The notes below the pieces were generated by a model. That model was not told the DNA's origin, did no database searches, and was given only the letters and a program-made list of their open reading frames with translations. DNA of 64,000 nucleotides from Ziziphus jujuba (taxonomy: Eukaryota; Streptophyta; Magnoliopsida; Rosales; Rhamnaceae): the NCBI RefSeq assembly GCF_031755915.1, contig NC_083384.1, forward strand, positions 29,092,501-29,156,500, read 5' to 3'. The position numbers were made by a program, and so were the translations under genes. Each line of letters opens with the position of its first letter. The stretch's first letter is position 1. This document shows positions 11,641-23,693 of this stretch, piece after piece.

Positions 11641-12150
11641 ATTTCTCAATTCCTCAACTCTTTAAGGATTAGTTCTTCACAAATAGGAATGCCAATATTT
11701 TGCAGTTCACGTATTTTGCGGACAAGCACATAAATCAACTCCAACAAAAGCTTTGTTAAATCCCGAAAACAGGGCGTTCCAATGCGATGATCAGAAAAAA
11801 ACAAGTGTATTTTACATAAAAAACATGTAAACAAAATTAATGTGTCAAGGCTGCCTAGTTCATGTCAAAATTGTCATCTCTCCATTCATTCGAAAACAAC
11901 TGTTTTGGTGTCTGCATAGCACACAAACAGATTCTTAATTTTATCAAAATTTCTCTGCAAATTAATATTTGTAAAAGGGTTAAATAGACGTTATCAAAGA
12001 AATTCATATTGATGTCACGAAAAACAAGTAATCCAATGCCAAAATAAGATGAAAGACAAAAGGAAGAGAGAACAGAGGAAATGAATAGAAACATGGAAAC
12101 AGAGTCAGAAAACAGAGGAAATGAAAAGGAAGCAGAATCAGCAAGAACAA
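11640..12150. other. Spacer with fragments of TNL 3' modules
   Basis: Positions 11640-11790 resemble 16765-16880. Positions 11855-11930 resemble the noncoding 3' exon found at 17.9, 39.3 and 40.7 kb (TTGGTGTCTGCATAG core), and 11990-12060 resemble 40590-40680 (AATCCAATGCCAAAATAAG). No open gene was seen. Confidence 0.5.
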
Positions 12151-12207
12151 TAAGAAAGGAAAGAGGAAGTTGGTTTGCGAAGAAAAGCAGTTTGGGATAA
12201 AAACAGC

Positions 12208-12402
12208 ATGAGAGTTAAGATTGTTGTGACAAAAGAAGAGCTAGAGTGGTTGATGCTTCAGCTCAAGAACAAAGGAGGGAAGAGTTCAGAAGATGTTTTG
12301 GAGAAGATTGAGAGAAGCAGAGAGAAAGCTGAAGGTTGGAAACCATCTCTAGAGAGTATCATGGAGTGCCCTGAAGTTGTAGAGATGGATAGACCATCAT
12401 GA
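12208..12402 (+). CDS. Small protein of unknown function
   Basis: This ORF gives 64 residues from ATG 12208. The frame is open back to a TAA at 12151 and other starts are possible. It begins MRVKIVVTKEELEWLMLQL and continues through a charged helix-prone stretch to WKPSLESIMECPEV. The pattern (basic beta-like start, TKEEL, then W-x-PSLESI near the end) resembles short uncharacterised plant proteins that I recognise only loosely; no function can be assigned. There is no signal peptide or membrane segment. A decayed duplicate with deletions lies at 35706-35935, so the ORF is part of the duplicated cluster unit. An upstream exon cannot be excluded. Confidence 0.5.
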   Translation: MRVKIVVTKEELEWLMLQLKNKGGKSSEDVLEKIERSREKAEGWKPSLESIMECPEVVEMDRPS

Positions 12403-13055
12403 GTCATTTAAAACTGCAAAAAAAATTTGTTGAATTTGTAAATTAAACGATGAACCAATTTTTGTAAATATATTTTTAAGAGAGCTCTAGTAGTTAAGGT
12501 TCTTGAGATATATACAATATTAAGTACTTTTTTTTTAATTGTTTGTGATTTTGTTGTGCTTGTTTGTTTGTTTTTCCACATAGGTTATGGATATATGCTT
12601 GCATATCCTTATTTTTCTAGTATATGCAAGACACGCTTTCTTTGCGGTGCATTTGAATACTGCTTTTTCTCAGAAGTGTGATAGCAAATATATGATGTTT
12701 TTGTGCTTAAAGATTAACATTATTTTAAGGGAAAATTGGCTCAAAATTTACAGTGGTGGGATGATTTACTTGTTGAAAACCACCCTCTAAAAGTCCATTG
12801 TATAGTATGTCTTCAATGATTACACTTGGTTGATGTGTTCTAAAGTAGAGGTTTAGCAGTTGATTCTGAACCCAAGGAGAAAAACCAGAAAGAAAGTTGA
12901 TGTTTCTTTAAATAAACCCACTAAAACTTTTAAAATCACCTAATTGAACCAGTAACTCAACTGAAATTTCCTCTCCTAAGTAGTCCTCTTACTTTACAAT
13001 TTGAGCCTTTTGTGAAGTTAAGGTCCATTCAGGATACCGACAGAATATTAATTAG
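12403..13055. other. Noncoding spacer
   Basis: This AT-rich sequence follows the small gene. Positions 12540-12670 align with the flanks of the TRIM element at 36.0-36.4 kb and represent the empty site. No gene was recognised. Confidence 0.5.
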
Positions 13056-13287
13056 ACAAGAAACTTAAAAGAAAATCTATAAGCTGTTTATATTTTATTT
13101 TATTTTTCTTTTCATTGTTTGGCTTTTTGTTTGTTTTGTTTTTTGTTTTTTGTTTTTTTGTTTTTTGTTTTTTTAAAGCTCAAGTACTCAAAACAGCTCT
13201 ACAATTTGACTTTAGGGAATTAATTATACTTAAAAACTTTGATCAAAGTTCATAATCAATTCAAACTTACTAATCAAGGGCCCTGAT
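13056..13287. repeat. Spacer repeat, copy A
   Basis: This block is a direct repeat of 15694-15899. Both share CTTAAAAGAAAATCTATAAG, a long T/G-rich tract, AAGCTCAAGTACTCAAAACAG and ATCAAGGGCCCTGAT. Copy A continues into GCAGTAATGGTCTTGGTTTT, which in copy B lies about 490 bp further on (16390-16421). Confidence 0.75.
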
Positions 13288-13437
13288 CCTTGCAGTAATG
13301 GTCTTGGTTTTATCAATGAATACAATTACATGAGACTTACCAGCTCTCATTTGGGGACAGGGAGGGAGAGATTAATATAAATAAATAAATAATTAATTAA
13401 AAAAAGAAAAAAAGGAGGCAAGTGGAAATAAAACAGA

Positions 13438-13913
13438 CTGTGCTTGAAGCGTTCGTTAAACTCAGCATCCCGCTTGTCTTTATTTTCCTTTAAGATCTGC
13501 GGTTGGTTTTGAGTAGGAAAAATGAAGTGAGTGTTTACCCAAAACAACTACAAAATTCAACACTGAATATTTGGAGAGAGAGCAGAAAGTAGAGAGAGAA
13601 AGCGACAGAAATAAACCTCGTAAAGGGGTCTGTCCCTCTGAGCAGTGCCATCTCCCACACGCTTACACCTTGTTCTCTTTGCTTCATCCAACTGCTCCAA
13701 ACCATTTTCGATTTTGCTTTCAACAATAAAAAATTACATGCTTTTTTTTTTTTTTTTTTTTTTTAATATAGTCAAACATTCTAGGGTTCCTAAATGTTTC
13801 AAAAATAATGATAATAGTAATAATATAAGAAGATAGAGAGGGAATTATTACCTGGTCCTGAAAACAAAATTCATAAGCCTGATAGGACGCGTAGTCGTAG
13901 ATTCTTCAGCCAT
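13438..13913 (-). pseudogene. Truncated FAM192A/NIP30-type gene fragment
   Basis: Three exon-like pieces with splice signals are visible on the minus strand. Exon 1 (13913-13852) reads MAEESTTTRPIRLMNFV. Exon 2 (13691-13617) reads LDEAKRTR then DGTAQRDRPLYE. Exon 3 (13496-about 13438) reads ILKENKDKRDAEFNERFKH. This order matches the conserved N-terminal domain of FAM192A (NIP30, PSME3-interacting) nuclear proteins. The end of exon 1 is out of frame relative to the expected V-S-E-x-Q, a probable 1-bp deletion. The rest of the protein after FKH is absent. Kept introns argue against a processed copy; it looks like a captured or truncated genomic fragment. Sequence up to about 14165 is probably its leader and promoter. 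Confidence 0.7.
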
Positions 13914-14165
13914 TTCAAACGCAGTGCTTTTTATTCGACCTTCGACCTTCAACTTCGATTGATGTATGTTTCTGCAGCATAACACCGACACCCGCCACCC
14001 GCGCCACACTAACAGCAGGGCGGGTACATTCCCCTTAGTCAATTGGGTTGGGTTGGGTTGGGCCACCATGGTGCTTTCATAATGCTGGGCCTGCGTCAAA
14101 CTACCATTTGCGTACACCTTTCGAACGTGCTGTTCGTTTTGAACCGCCACATTTCCTTCTCCCAC

Positions 14166-15693
14166 TCCAAGTGTTTATTTACAATTTTAACTCTGCATAA
14201 GATTATTTAAAAGAACCATTCTCTACAATACATTATTTAATACAGCACCTTAAATGATTCCTCTAAACAACCTTTATAGTGTTCTGTTGTACTCATCGGA
14301 ATATTACAAATGTTGGTTGGAATCAAACACTTGATAGATGAACCATTTAAAATATTAAAAATAAATAAATAAAAAAAAATCATTATTGGGTAGATTGTTC
14401 AGAAAACCAAAGGCCAAGTCGTGCCCAACCAGCGCCAACAGAATGTATCACAATCCCAGAGGCGTCCAAAACCCAAAATTTCCATCCAAAATTAGAACAA
14501 AAATATAATATATATATATATATATTATGTAAAAACTGAGAATCACAATAAAAATTAATGTTGGAGAATCCTAATAGCATAAATCAAAGAATATATTACA
14601 GCCTCATGAACGCCCAAAATTCGAAACCCGGAAACCCCAACATCTCTTTTAAACCCATAAAAATTCAACAAAATTATGAAGGGGGAAAAAAAAAAAATGA
14701 AAAACTGAAATTAAGGAAGAAAAATAAAGCATGGATAATTATATTTTTTTAAAGCACAAAGTTAGGAATAGAGAATGTTTCGCTAAAACTCATTCCCTCT
14801 ATGTCCTTTACACGATTCGTTTCTCTTATGTTTTTTACGTGATTATTTTGAATGGAATAATAAAAATCGTGTGGTTTTTAGTTTTAAACTAGTTTATGGA
14901 TTTAGGGTATTTCATAAATTAAGTAAATTGTAGATAGATGTTTACAGTAAAATCCTTTTTTAAACAGTGTAAATAGAAGATATAGTGGGGGAGAAATTTT
15001 GGTCATGTAAAATTGTGGGAGGAGAAATTTTAATCCTGAAAAAGAATGACTCTTTCGATTTTGGTTACAATATCACCCCAACTTATTTTCCTAAAAAAAC
15101 AAATATTCGCATATCATATAACTTTGTTTGATTGCATAACAATGAAAAAAAAAAGAAAATTTCCCCCCCCCCCAAAAAAAAAAAAAAGGAAAAAAATTAT
15201 ATATTTTCTTTCCCCAAAGGATTTCAAACTTTTTTTTTTTTTTTTTTGACAAACAAGGATTTCAAACTTGAAAGAGAAATGTGCTCATAGGACCACATAC
15301 ATATTCAAATGTGCTCTTACTGAGAAACTTGCTTGCACACATAAAATTTTTAATTCTCCTTTGGGAAGAACTGTGAACTTCCTAGCCTATAAAAAAGTGA
15401 GTATATCTTCGTTCAATGAAAAAAGAACACGAGTAATCCAAGATTAGGGGACGAAAGAGAAGGTGAAAGTTCACAAGGGAGTGTCATGTTGGATCTAAAG
15501 GCGGAGCAGTGGAAGTCAAACACGTAGCTTTAATAGGTAATGGTCATTGCTGCTTTGCATTGTTGAATGATCGTGGGTATGCTTTATATCACAAGGGGGC
15601 ATTTCACATGGGTTAAGTGACATATTCTGTTTCTTATAATGCATTATATCAACGTTTATATACATATCAAACCTAGTAGCAATAAGGAACCAC
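14166..15693. other. AT-rich noncoding stretch
   Basis: The stretch contains a (TA)n run near 14508-14525, a C/A run near 15163-15187 and a T run near 15230-15248. No conserved coding sequence was recognised on either strand. Confidence 0.5.
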
Positions 15694-15899
15694 AGACAAA
15701 CTTAAAAGAAAATCTATAAGCTGTTTTTATTTTATTTTATTTTTTGCTTTTTTTGTTTGTTTTTGTTTTTGTTTTCTTTTTTTTTAAAGCTCAAGTACTC
15801 AAAACAGGTCTATTATTTGACTTTAGGGAATGAATTATAGTTAAAGACTTTGATCAAAGTTCATCATTCAATTCAAACTTACAAATCAAGGGCCCTGAT
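15694..15899. repeat. Spacer repeat, copy B
   Basis: This is the direct repeat partner of 13056-13287, with the same poly-T/G core and flanking words. It marks a duplication of non-genic spacer about 2.6 kb apart. Confidence 0.75.
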
Positions 15900-16506
15900 A
15901 TTAAAGTAATAAGTAATTAGAGACCAAAATTTGTGCGTTGAATAAAGAATATTACTAAGATAGATCTTGATGACGAATGAGACATATGATGTGGTTTGAG
16001 CCACATGTCTCTTTCTATTCTCATATGATCTTTCCACGACTAAAAAATTACTGATTATTTGGATCCATTTTAATTTAGACAATTGCGGTCAAGTTTAATT
16101 TCTTAGTCAACCATTAAAAAAAAAAAAAAAAGGTCCTTTCTTTTACAAGGTCATATTGGATCATTTTTACCCCCAAAAAAGAAAAAAGAAAAAAAGTGAT
16201 ATCGGATAAGAAAATTCAGTTTTAGACTATAGAAATATTTTTGCAGAGTTTTGATGATCTGAATTCTGTCCATTAGGGAGGATTTCTGTAATTCCTGAGA
16301 AGGAAACCAACTTAAATGCTGGATATCCAAGCTTATAACATCTATGACATGCAGGATTTGAAGAATCTGAAGGCATTTTTGGCAGATCCTTGCAGTAATG
16401 GTCTTGGTTTTGTCAATGAAAATCCAATCCGGTACTTCTACTTGAAGGAACGGATTTTTGGAAGTTGGAAAAGCCCATAGGTCCATTTTCCCAGGCCCAT
16501 ATATCC
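15900..16506. other. Spacer interrupting repeat copy B
   Basis: The repeat homology with copy A stops at about 15899 and resumes at 16385-16421. The intervening 490 bp contain a spacer motif (TTTTGATGATCTGAATTC) shared with 10.66 kb. Positions 16460-16500 share the GGAAAAGCCCATAGGTCCAT motif with 46.1 and 47.9 kb. No gene was seen. Confidence 0.45.
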
Positions 16507-16600
16507 ACTGATTCAAGAGATTTCAAATTACAAATGCAGCTCAGAAGACTTTTTAAGTCTTTCGCAAGAAGCCACATCTAATCAAACAAGACTTGAAAGA
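16507..16600 (-). pseudogene. TNL relic: single LRR fragment
   Basis: On the minus strand this reads as a degenerate TNL leucine-rich repeat with the NLKSLES motif. It aligns with the LRR exon of TNL-3 near 42475-42545 (TGATTCAAGAGATTTCAAA shared). It is isolated from any other exon. Confidence 0.65.
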
Positions 16601-17981
16601 CAACCAAATATTTTGTAATCCTATAATATGGCTTTAATTATAAATTAATAAAGTCTCAATTATTAATTCCCTTAAATATTATTTTCTTGTCTCTCCTATT
16701 TTTATTATATAGAAAAGCACTTGTAGAGTTTATACTCATTGTACTTTCTAATTAACCTCAAGGATTTGGCGAAGACTGCCCAATTTATGTATTTTACAGA
16801 CAATGATAGAAGCATATAGATTAACTACAAGAAAAGCTTTGTTGGAGACCCGTAAGCAAACCAGTACTAAAACAGGTCATATATAAAAACATGAATCAGA
16901 ATTCAAAAAGAATGAGGTAAAAATTTCCAATGCTGCTTATTCAGTACTTTTAGTTTTAAAAATTATTGGAAAAGATACAGCTTAACTTATCCGGGGGTAG
17001 TCTTAATCACTGCATCACTGCCAGTTCTATATGAAGTAGAATCCTTACACTTTTAATTTTACACATCACCATAACTTGACAATGAACCTATAAAACTTGC
17101 TCACTAAATATTACAATCTATTTCCATCAAAAAGAAATATATACAATCCACATTGAGCAATTTCACAATCATTTTAACAAAATCAGTTAAAGTGAATTGA
17201 GTCACTATATATAAAGTCCCACACCATATTTTATCAAGAAAAATCTAAGGCTCCCAAGTGTTTAGCTTGATGTTACAATGCTGTCCATGTATTAACTTAA
17301 TGGTAGTACTGCTCATGTAGAAAGAAATTTGATGAAACCCTGAGCGAATAATTAGGCGAAGTTCATCTTAGAAGAGAAAACAGCTCCAAGCTGACCCATA
17401 TATCATATTTGGGTGTTTAACTTCTTGCTAGTAATCAAGCCAATATTTCAAATACTTGCATACTAGATGCAATTAATCATAAAATCGACATATTTTGGCA
17501 TATTGACATTACCCAATTCAAAACCAAATCTATGTGCTGACTCAGAATCTACTATATGTTTAGCTACTGATGGAAAGAGTACTCACAATGGCAAAGTACA
17601 ATTCAAAACACAAAAATGATAAACCATATAGAAAAAACACACACTTTATCAAACACTTTGGTAGAAAATAATTACAAACTAAGAAATTAAATCAAATTGA
17701 TAAATATTATACTCAGAAAGTTAAGAATGTGCAACTAGATGTAAAGATGTATATACCCATAAAATGCATTATAAGTATCTCAGAATCAAAATTTTTTGGT
17801 AATATATCCTTTATTTATTTAATTTTCTTTGCACATACATGTAACATGGCTCATATAGTTATTAAAAAAATTCATAGTGAAGAGAGACAAGAGGAAGAGA
17901 GAACTTCTCCAAGGTACTATACTATTCATTTGAAGCTACGTGCCGTGGTGTCCGCATATCTCACACACATATTCTTCAGCG
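16601..17981. other. Spacer and noncoding 3' exon of TNL-2
   Basis: Positions 16610-16790 match 34877-35050, 16920-17030 match 38420-38570, and 17260-17360 match 38830-38930. The segment just below 17982 (17900-17981) is a predicted noncoding exon of TNL-2: on the minus strand it follows ACTTTCAG and matches 40690-40760 after TNL-3. No protein-coding gene was seen. Confidence 0.55.
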
Positions 17982-18445
17982 CCTGAAAGTTAAAAAGACA
18001 CGCAAATGGTGATAAACAAAGTTCACCAATATATACATGAGAAATCCATCAAAATACTTTTCATAACAAATATTTTTGTTTTCTCTGGTGTGTGCATCAT
18101 TTTGAACAAACGACAGAATTTTTCTTTAGAAATTACCTTACTATTTGTAAACTTATTAGTTTATATATTATTGCAACTAAAATACTACTAAATCCCATGT
18201 TGTAAACAGAGTATATTAACTCCTATAAATTAATTTGCCAAAAAAAAAAAAAAAGAAAAAAGAAAAAAAGTTTAAATGAACTTACCTTACCAGACACGGA
18301 ATATACTTTGATTTTCTTATTCCTTATCCATCAAAGCCAATAATGATTTCATAATTAGCAGCAAAGCATGTTTCAAAGTTGTAGCAAGGAATTGTTCTGT
18401 TTTTTTGGCTCCCCAACATCCAATTGCTGTGCATCTTCCAAACAG

Positions 18446-19249
18446 TCACATAACCTTGAGTTTCTTAGAATGTGATCCATCATGGTCTTCTTCCTCACAA
18501 GAGCCAACAGCTTCACTTCCACTTGATTCACAACATTCATAGAAGCGTCTCGTATTCTTTCTTTTAGTTTCTGCATCACATCTAAGTCTTCTTTGTATAC
18601 AAGTCAAACCCCAAACTTCTTAATCTCGCAATACTTATTTCCATTGTTTACAGTAGGCCAGATATGGAAAGAGGCCTCAGTGCTACTAGTCGAAGGCCAA
18701 TTTAGTCTATCCAAATCTTTACAAGATTCTATATTCCATTTTGAAGATCGCAATGTCGATTTGGCTACATACCACAGGACCACATGATCTGAACTAACAA
18801 CCTTTTTTTTTCGACAATCTTCCAGTATAATTAGATATCTGTAAAGGCAATCATCATCGATGGTTTTGAAATTCAGTTCACAATTAAAATCAAAGGATAT
18901 ATTTTTGTCAATGTTATTCCGACAAAGAACTTTGTAGAAAGCCAAACCCAAGAAGTCATCATTACTCCAATATGGAGGAAGCATGATATTATTGATTGAA
19001 CTCCCACAAGTTTGACAGCTGAACCACTTTGGGATTTCAACTCTTGGATATCGAAAAACACGAAGGCCCTGTTTCATGAACACTTGGGATTTTAATCTAA
19101 TTGGCTCAAAAATTATAAACCATCTCAGCAAAGGAAGAGAAATAAAAGATACATACAGTGTTTACAAATATTTGACGAGACAAAATTTTAATTATTGCAT
19201 GATCAACGAGCATGGAATTGCGTGTATTCTGATCCAATTTTTCACATCC
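18446..19249 (-). pseudogene. TNL-2 pseudogene, 3' part (C-JID)
   Basis: This is the last LRR-linker and C-JID exon of TNL-2. It is recognisable from EIPKWFSCQTCGSSINNIM and PPYWSNDDFLGLAF, close to TNL-1 and TNL-3. The reading frame breaks at a TGA near 18604 (GVR-type codon lost) and by a small deletion just after it. The acidic tail is still legible to 18446. Upstream coding sequence stops abruptly at 19249 inside the linker (E-K-L-D-Q-N-T-R), where the gypsy element starts. The missing remainder continues at 30503. A predicted 3'-UTR donor lies at about 18286. Confidence 0.88.
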
Positions 19250-19794
19250 TATTTGGGCCAAAATATTAATTTTCAATTCATTGAAATATTAGTTTTGGGA
19301 GATTAATTAAATGACTTTAGTCCCACATTGATTGGAGATTGAATGGTCATGTAATTGTCACATGTATAAATTGAAATTTTGAAGTTGGAGTTTGGAAAAA
19401 AGTCCCACATCGGAAACGCATGAAGCAACTCAAAATTCTCTACATATATAAATTGAAGCTCCATTGACTTGGAAAGGTACCTCTATAGATCTCCACAAAC
19501 GACTACAAGAATATAGACTAATTAGTTTATTCTCTTTAGCATTTACTTCTTTTAGTTTATTGTTCTTAGTTGTTTTCTAGTTGAAATTTTATTTTTAAAA
19601 GTTCTTTAATCATTAAGGCAATCGGACCTTGTAAAATTATTTTTTGTTCTCCAATAATCAATACAATCGTCGGAGAAGGCCCACAAATTTAGGAGATGAT
19701 AGTTTGTTGGAAATTTTCCGACATTGTTCCGACAGCATGCCCGCAAATTTAGGAGATGATAGATTGTTGGAAATATTTCGATATTGTTCCAACA
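19250..19794 (+). repeat. Gypsy-1 5' LTR
   Basis: This begins TATTTGGGCC (terminal TG mutated to TA) and ends TTCCAACA. It aligns with 29930-30502. Its end contains an imperfect tandem duplication of about 60 bp (19678-19794, GCAAATTTAGGAGATGATAG shared), which the 3' LTR has once. Confidence 0.9.
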
Positions 19795-19844
19795 TATCTT
19801 TTTAGCACGCCTAAGGGGACAACATAAATTTTCAACTGAAGAAA

Positions 19845-21963
19845 ATGGTTCAGACTCGATCAAGATCTCTGGAGTTCGACACCCATAACAACAACAATGA
19901 GGAAGAAGTTGGCCAGACTCTCGACTCGATGGAGATGTCCACCCGAGAGTTGATCCGTGAACTATCCCGAGATCTGAAGGAAAGTCAAAGGAAGATGGAG
20001 TTATTCCAAGAAACCCAACAACGATTCCAGGAGACCCAGCAACGTCAGATGGAAGGCATTATGGATTTGTTGCGTCAACAATTGTAGGTTTCTCAAGCCT
20101 TGTCGAGTGGCACAAGGCCATTTACTGGCCAAGAAGAAGAGGTGCAGGCCTTCTCAGCCATGCTTGAAGGCAACACGCCAAGATCTGATGCACCAACTAT
20201 TCCAGTGAAAACAGACGGAAATGAAGGAAGGATGGTCATGCCAGAATAACAACCTTATATTCCCCCACCAGCTCGAAACCCAATTCATGTGGAAGACCAA
20301 CCGAAAACCAAGGCCAGAATGTTAGAAATGGCCGAGAAGAATAGATTGTACTAGCCCCTTTGGCTAACATGTAGTGCGGGCTTTTCAAGCCGCACCTTAT
20401 GGCATGTAGGCCCCTCAGGCCGCAAATAATGCTAATGGAGGAAGGGCAAACTTTCAGCCCTATGTTTTCTCACATGTTCGAAATCAAGGTCATGGTGAGG
20501 GGCATGCTGAATGATTTGGCCAAAACTTTCTGTATGGCCAAAATGAAGACCATCACCACCAGGCCGACTACCACGGCCCGACATGGAGATGTGGACATAA
20601 TGTCTAGAACTGGATGAACAACGATCATGGAATGGATAGGGAGGCCTTTGACACCATAATCCAGGAGATGATTGGCCCAGCATTCAGAAGAGTTGGTCGA
20701 CCATCCTACAGAAGGCCTTACCCTGAGGCCATTGATCAGATAGAATTTCCAAGGGGATTCAGATTTTCTGAATTCTCTTTGTTTTCGAGTGAAGAGAATC
20801 AGTCTACTGTGGAGCACATAGGCCCCTTCACTATCCAGTGCAGAGAAGCTACGGCCAATGAATTCTTAAAGCTCGATTTATTTGCTAACTCTTTGACAGG
20901 TTTTGCTTTCTTGAGATACATCAACCTGCAAACAAACTCGATCCATATGTGGCAAGAGTTAGAGTAGAAATTCCATAAGCAATTCTATAGGATTGAGCCG
21001 AAGATCTCTATGGCTGATTTATCTCGTTTGCATCAAATGGGAGGAGAATCAGTGGAGAACTTTATTGTCCTGTTTAAGAGGACAATGATTAGATGTCACT
21101 TGGATATATCAGAAAGAGAGTTTGTTAAGCTAGCTTAGAGCGGACTGAGCTACAAGCTTCGAAAGAAGTTTGAGGGGACAGAGTTTCATGATTTATTTGA
21201 GTTAGTCTCTTGAGCATCTAGATACGAAAGTATTTGAGGGAAGAATATCAGAGGAAGAACTCATCTCGGGGATCATACTATAGAGACCCAAATACAGAGA
21301 TTTATTCAGTTGAAGCTGAAGACCAAGGAATTGAAGATGCCTTTGTCGAAATTGATGTTGCTGAGGTAGTGGCCACTAGGCCATACGTATGCAAAGCTCT
21401 AGCTAGATCAGCAAGGAACTAGAGGATTCCTCAATTGGTCATGGATATGAAAAAAAATCGGCTCGAGCTGAAGAAGGTTTACAGTTTTGACATCTCCAAA
21501 GCCGACCAAATTTTTGACCATCTATTGGCTGATAAGGTAATTAAATTACCTAACAGCCATGTTTAACCCATAACTGAAGAAACTAAAAAGAAACCATATT
21601 GCAAGTGGCATGGTATGTGGACACATCAAACTATTCACTGTGTGGTGTTCCGAAATGCCATTCAAGCATTAATTGACAACGGTACCCTGAAGTTCCTAGA
21701 AAAAGAAAAAGATGTGATGGAGGTTAAAAGCAATCCTTTCTCATCGGCTGAAGTGGATATGGTTTCAGCCAACGTTTCCGACTTGACCAAACCTAGAGTC
21801 AAGGTTGATCTAGGACAACCTTCATCTGGCAGAGTCTGGAAAAGGGAAAACAGACCAAGGAAGGAGTATTCGGCCAAATGGTCTGAACCATCTGCTCAGG
21901 TGCTTTATACATGTTGCAAGCGTGAAGTTGATGATGGGAAGAAGCAACCTGTAGAGATGTGTG
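19845..21963 (+). pseudogene. Gypsy-1 gag remnant
   Basis: ATG 19845 starts with MVQTRSRS and a Glu/Gln-rich coiled-coil-like segment, then stops and frameshifts appear. From about 20690 a Tat-type gag core is legible: PYPEAIDQIEFPRGF, STVEHIGPFTIQC, NSIHMWQELE, MADLSRLHQMGGESVENF and GLSYKLRKKFEG, with several stops. Near 21595 a degenerate knuckle-like motif (YCKWHG...HC) occurs. Multiple lesions make it non-functional. Confidence 0.8.
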
Positions 21964-22885
21964 AGTAGAATGTGATAAACTTGCTACCAGAGAATTACGG
22001 GTTTCATAGTCCAAAGTCAGTGTTCCAACGCCTAGGACCGAAGGTGTGAGATGGGCATTAGAAGCTGAACCATCAACACCAGGGGGGGGGGGGGGAATTT
22101 AAATCCAAGCTTCAGGTTACATTTTCGAAAAATAATCGAACAAGATTGGTTTCTCATAAAATTGAGAAGCCAAGGACGTTCCAACCACTAATTACAGAAA
22201 TAAGCCGGTGGTACCGTGCGGAATATAAGCATTATCAGCCACTCACCAGGACTTAGAAGAGGCAGATGCAATGGATGCAACGGCAACATACTGCCGTTAG
22301 AAGATTGGTGGAAGAATCAAAAGCGCACGAGAAGGCTGCTAAAAAAAAGGCTAATGACAATATTAGCTCGGCCTAAAAATTAGAAAGACGATAATATATT
22401 GAAGGAATTGGAGTCGCACCTTTGTGGTAAGAAGGTAGGCCAGAGGGTGTGAAGAAGATGGCCCAAGTCACGGCTAAAAAGGCCGTTGTCTCATCAGGAG
22501 CTGGCCCTTCTAGAGTGAAGAAGCAATCTTTGGTATGGGTTAGGAAACAAACACTGAAGTCATCCCATGCATAAAGAATCTGGATGACGACCTTATGAAG
22601 GAAGACGTGATTGATTATTCAACCAATAAGAAGTTGAAAGTCAAATTTAGAACTATGGATAAAGTGACTTGTAACATGGTCATTGTCTTACCATTAGAAT
22701 TTGAAGCTCACCCTAACCAGCTGGGTGTGATGGAAGGGGATGTTGTGGAAGATGGAGATGTCAAGGTAGAAATTGTAGAGGACATTGAGCCTTTAAGGAA
22801 AGAGTTAGATCATTCTCGCCCTTAAGAGATGATTTTGAAGAAGCCCGCAGAAAGAATGAAACAACATTTGAAGTCGCTCTATATT
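21964..22885 (+). pseudogene. Gypsy-1 gag-protease linker remnant
   Basis: Short open stretches in shifting frames continue the gag-protease region (for example KLKVKFRTMDKVTCNMVIV near 22640). A run of about 13 G lies at 22083-22095. No independent gene was recognised. Confidence 0.5.
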
Positions 22886-23222
22886 TTAGCTCATTTTGAT
22901 GGTTTTGGGGGACAATGGAGCCGCAGTGAATATTTTTCCTGCTTCCATGTTGGCTAAGTTATCCAAAAGTGAACATGACCTTATCCCAACCGAGTTGACA
23001 ATTAGCAACTTCCAAGGAGGAGTTACAAAGGCAGAGGGTGTTCTTCTAGTGGAGATTACTGTGGGGGACAAGTCTATCATGACAACATTTTTTGTCGTGG
23101 AATCCAAATCTAGCTACAATGCTTTGCTAGGCCGTGATTGGATCCATGCAAGTTTATGTGTGCCGTCATTCCTGCATCAAGCTTTGTGGTTTTGGAATGG
23201 CAAGGAGGTTGAAGTGGTTTAG
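22886..23222 (+). pseudogene. Gypsy-1 aspartic protease remnant
   Basis: The frame reads MVLGDNGAAVNIFPASML, then TTFFVVESKSSYNALLGRDW. These are the flap and D-S/N-G-A active-site motifs of a retrotransposon aspartic protease (catalytic D followed by N-G-A) and the conserved hydrophobic-G-R-D-W-I end. Stops flank the segment. It continues as degenerate pol up to the nested element at 23694. Confidence 0.8.
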
Positions 23223-23693
23223 GCCGATAGTCGACCCTTCTTAGTTAGTGCTAATGCGATTGAAGCTTGGTACTATGAGGATGAAGTCGACCTAGTCCAA
23301 TTTTTTAGTAATGACAAGCAAGGTCGCCCTACAAAGGTCACGGCCTGGAAAGATATCAAAGGGCTGCACAAGGTAGCAAAAAGGCTTGGGGATGAGCTAG
23401 CTCGACCGATAGTAGCTCAGATATAAGATATTAGCATAAATAGTTCTTAATGAATATATACCAAAAAGAGGAAGAAAAGATGGTTGCAGTTCAAACAACC
23501 ATTAGGAAGTTAATGACCTATATGGTAGAAAAGAAGTTGGAAGTTATTTCGGCTGTGAACTAGGCCGAATGTATTATGGAGGATGATTTCGGTGTTGATG
23601 GTAAGTTCATCTTCGATGAGATTCAGTTAGCATCAGTTAAGATGGACGACTCGAAGGCCGAGGCTCAGGATCCACTAATAGAAGTAAACTTAG

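Noticed and set aside
18604..19131. C-JID segment considered as an independent short immune gene
   Set aside because: Target duplications of Gypsy-1 show it is the severed 3' end of TNL-2, and it has an internal stop.
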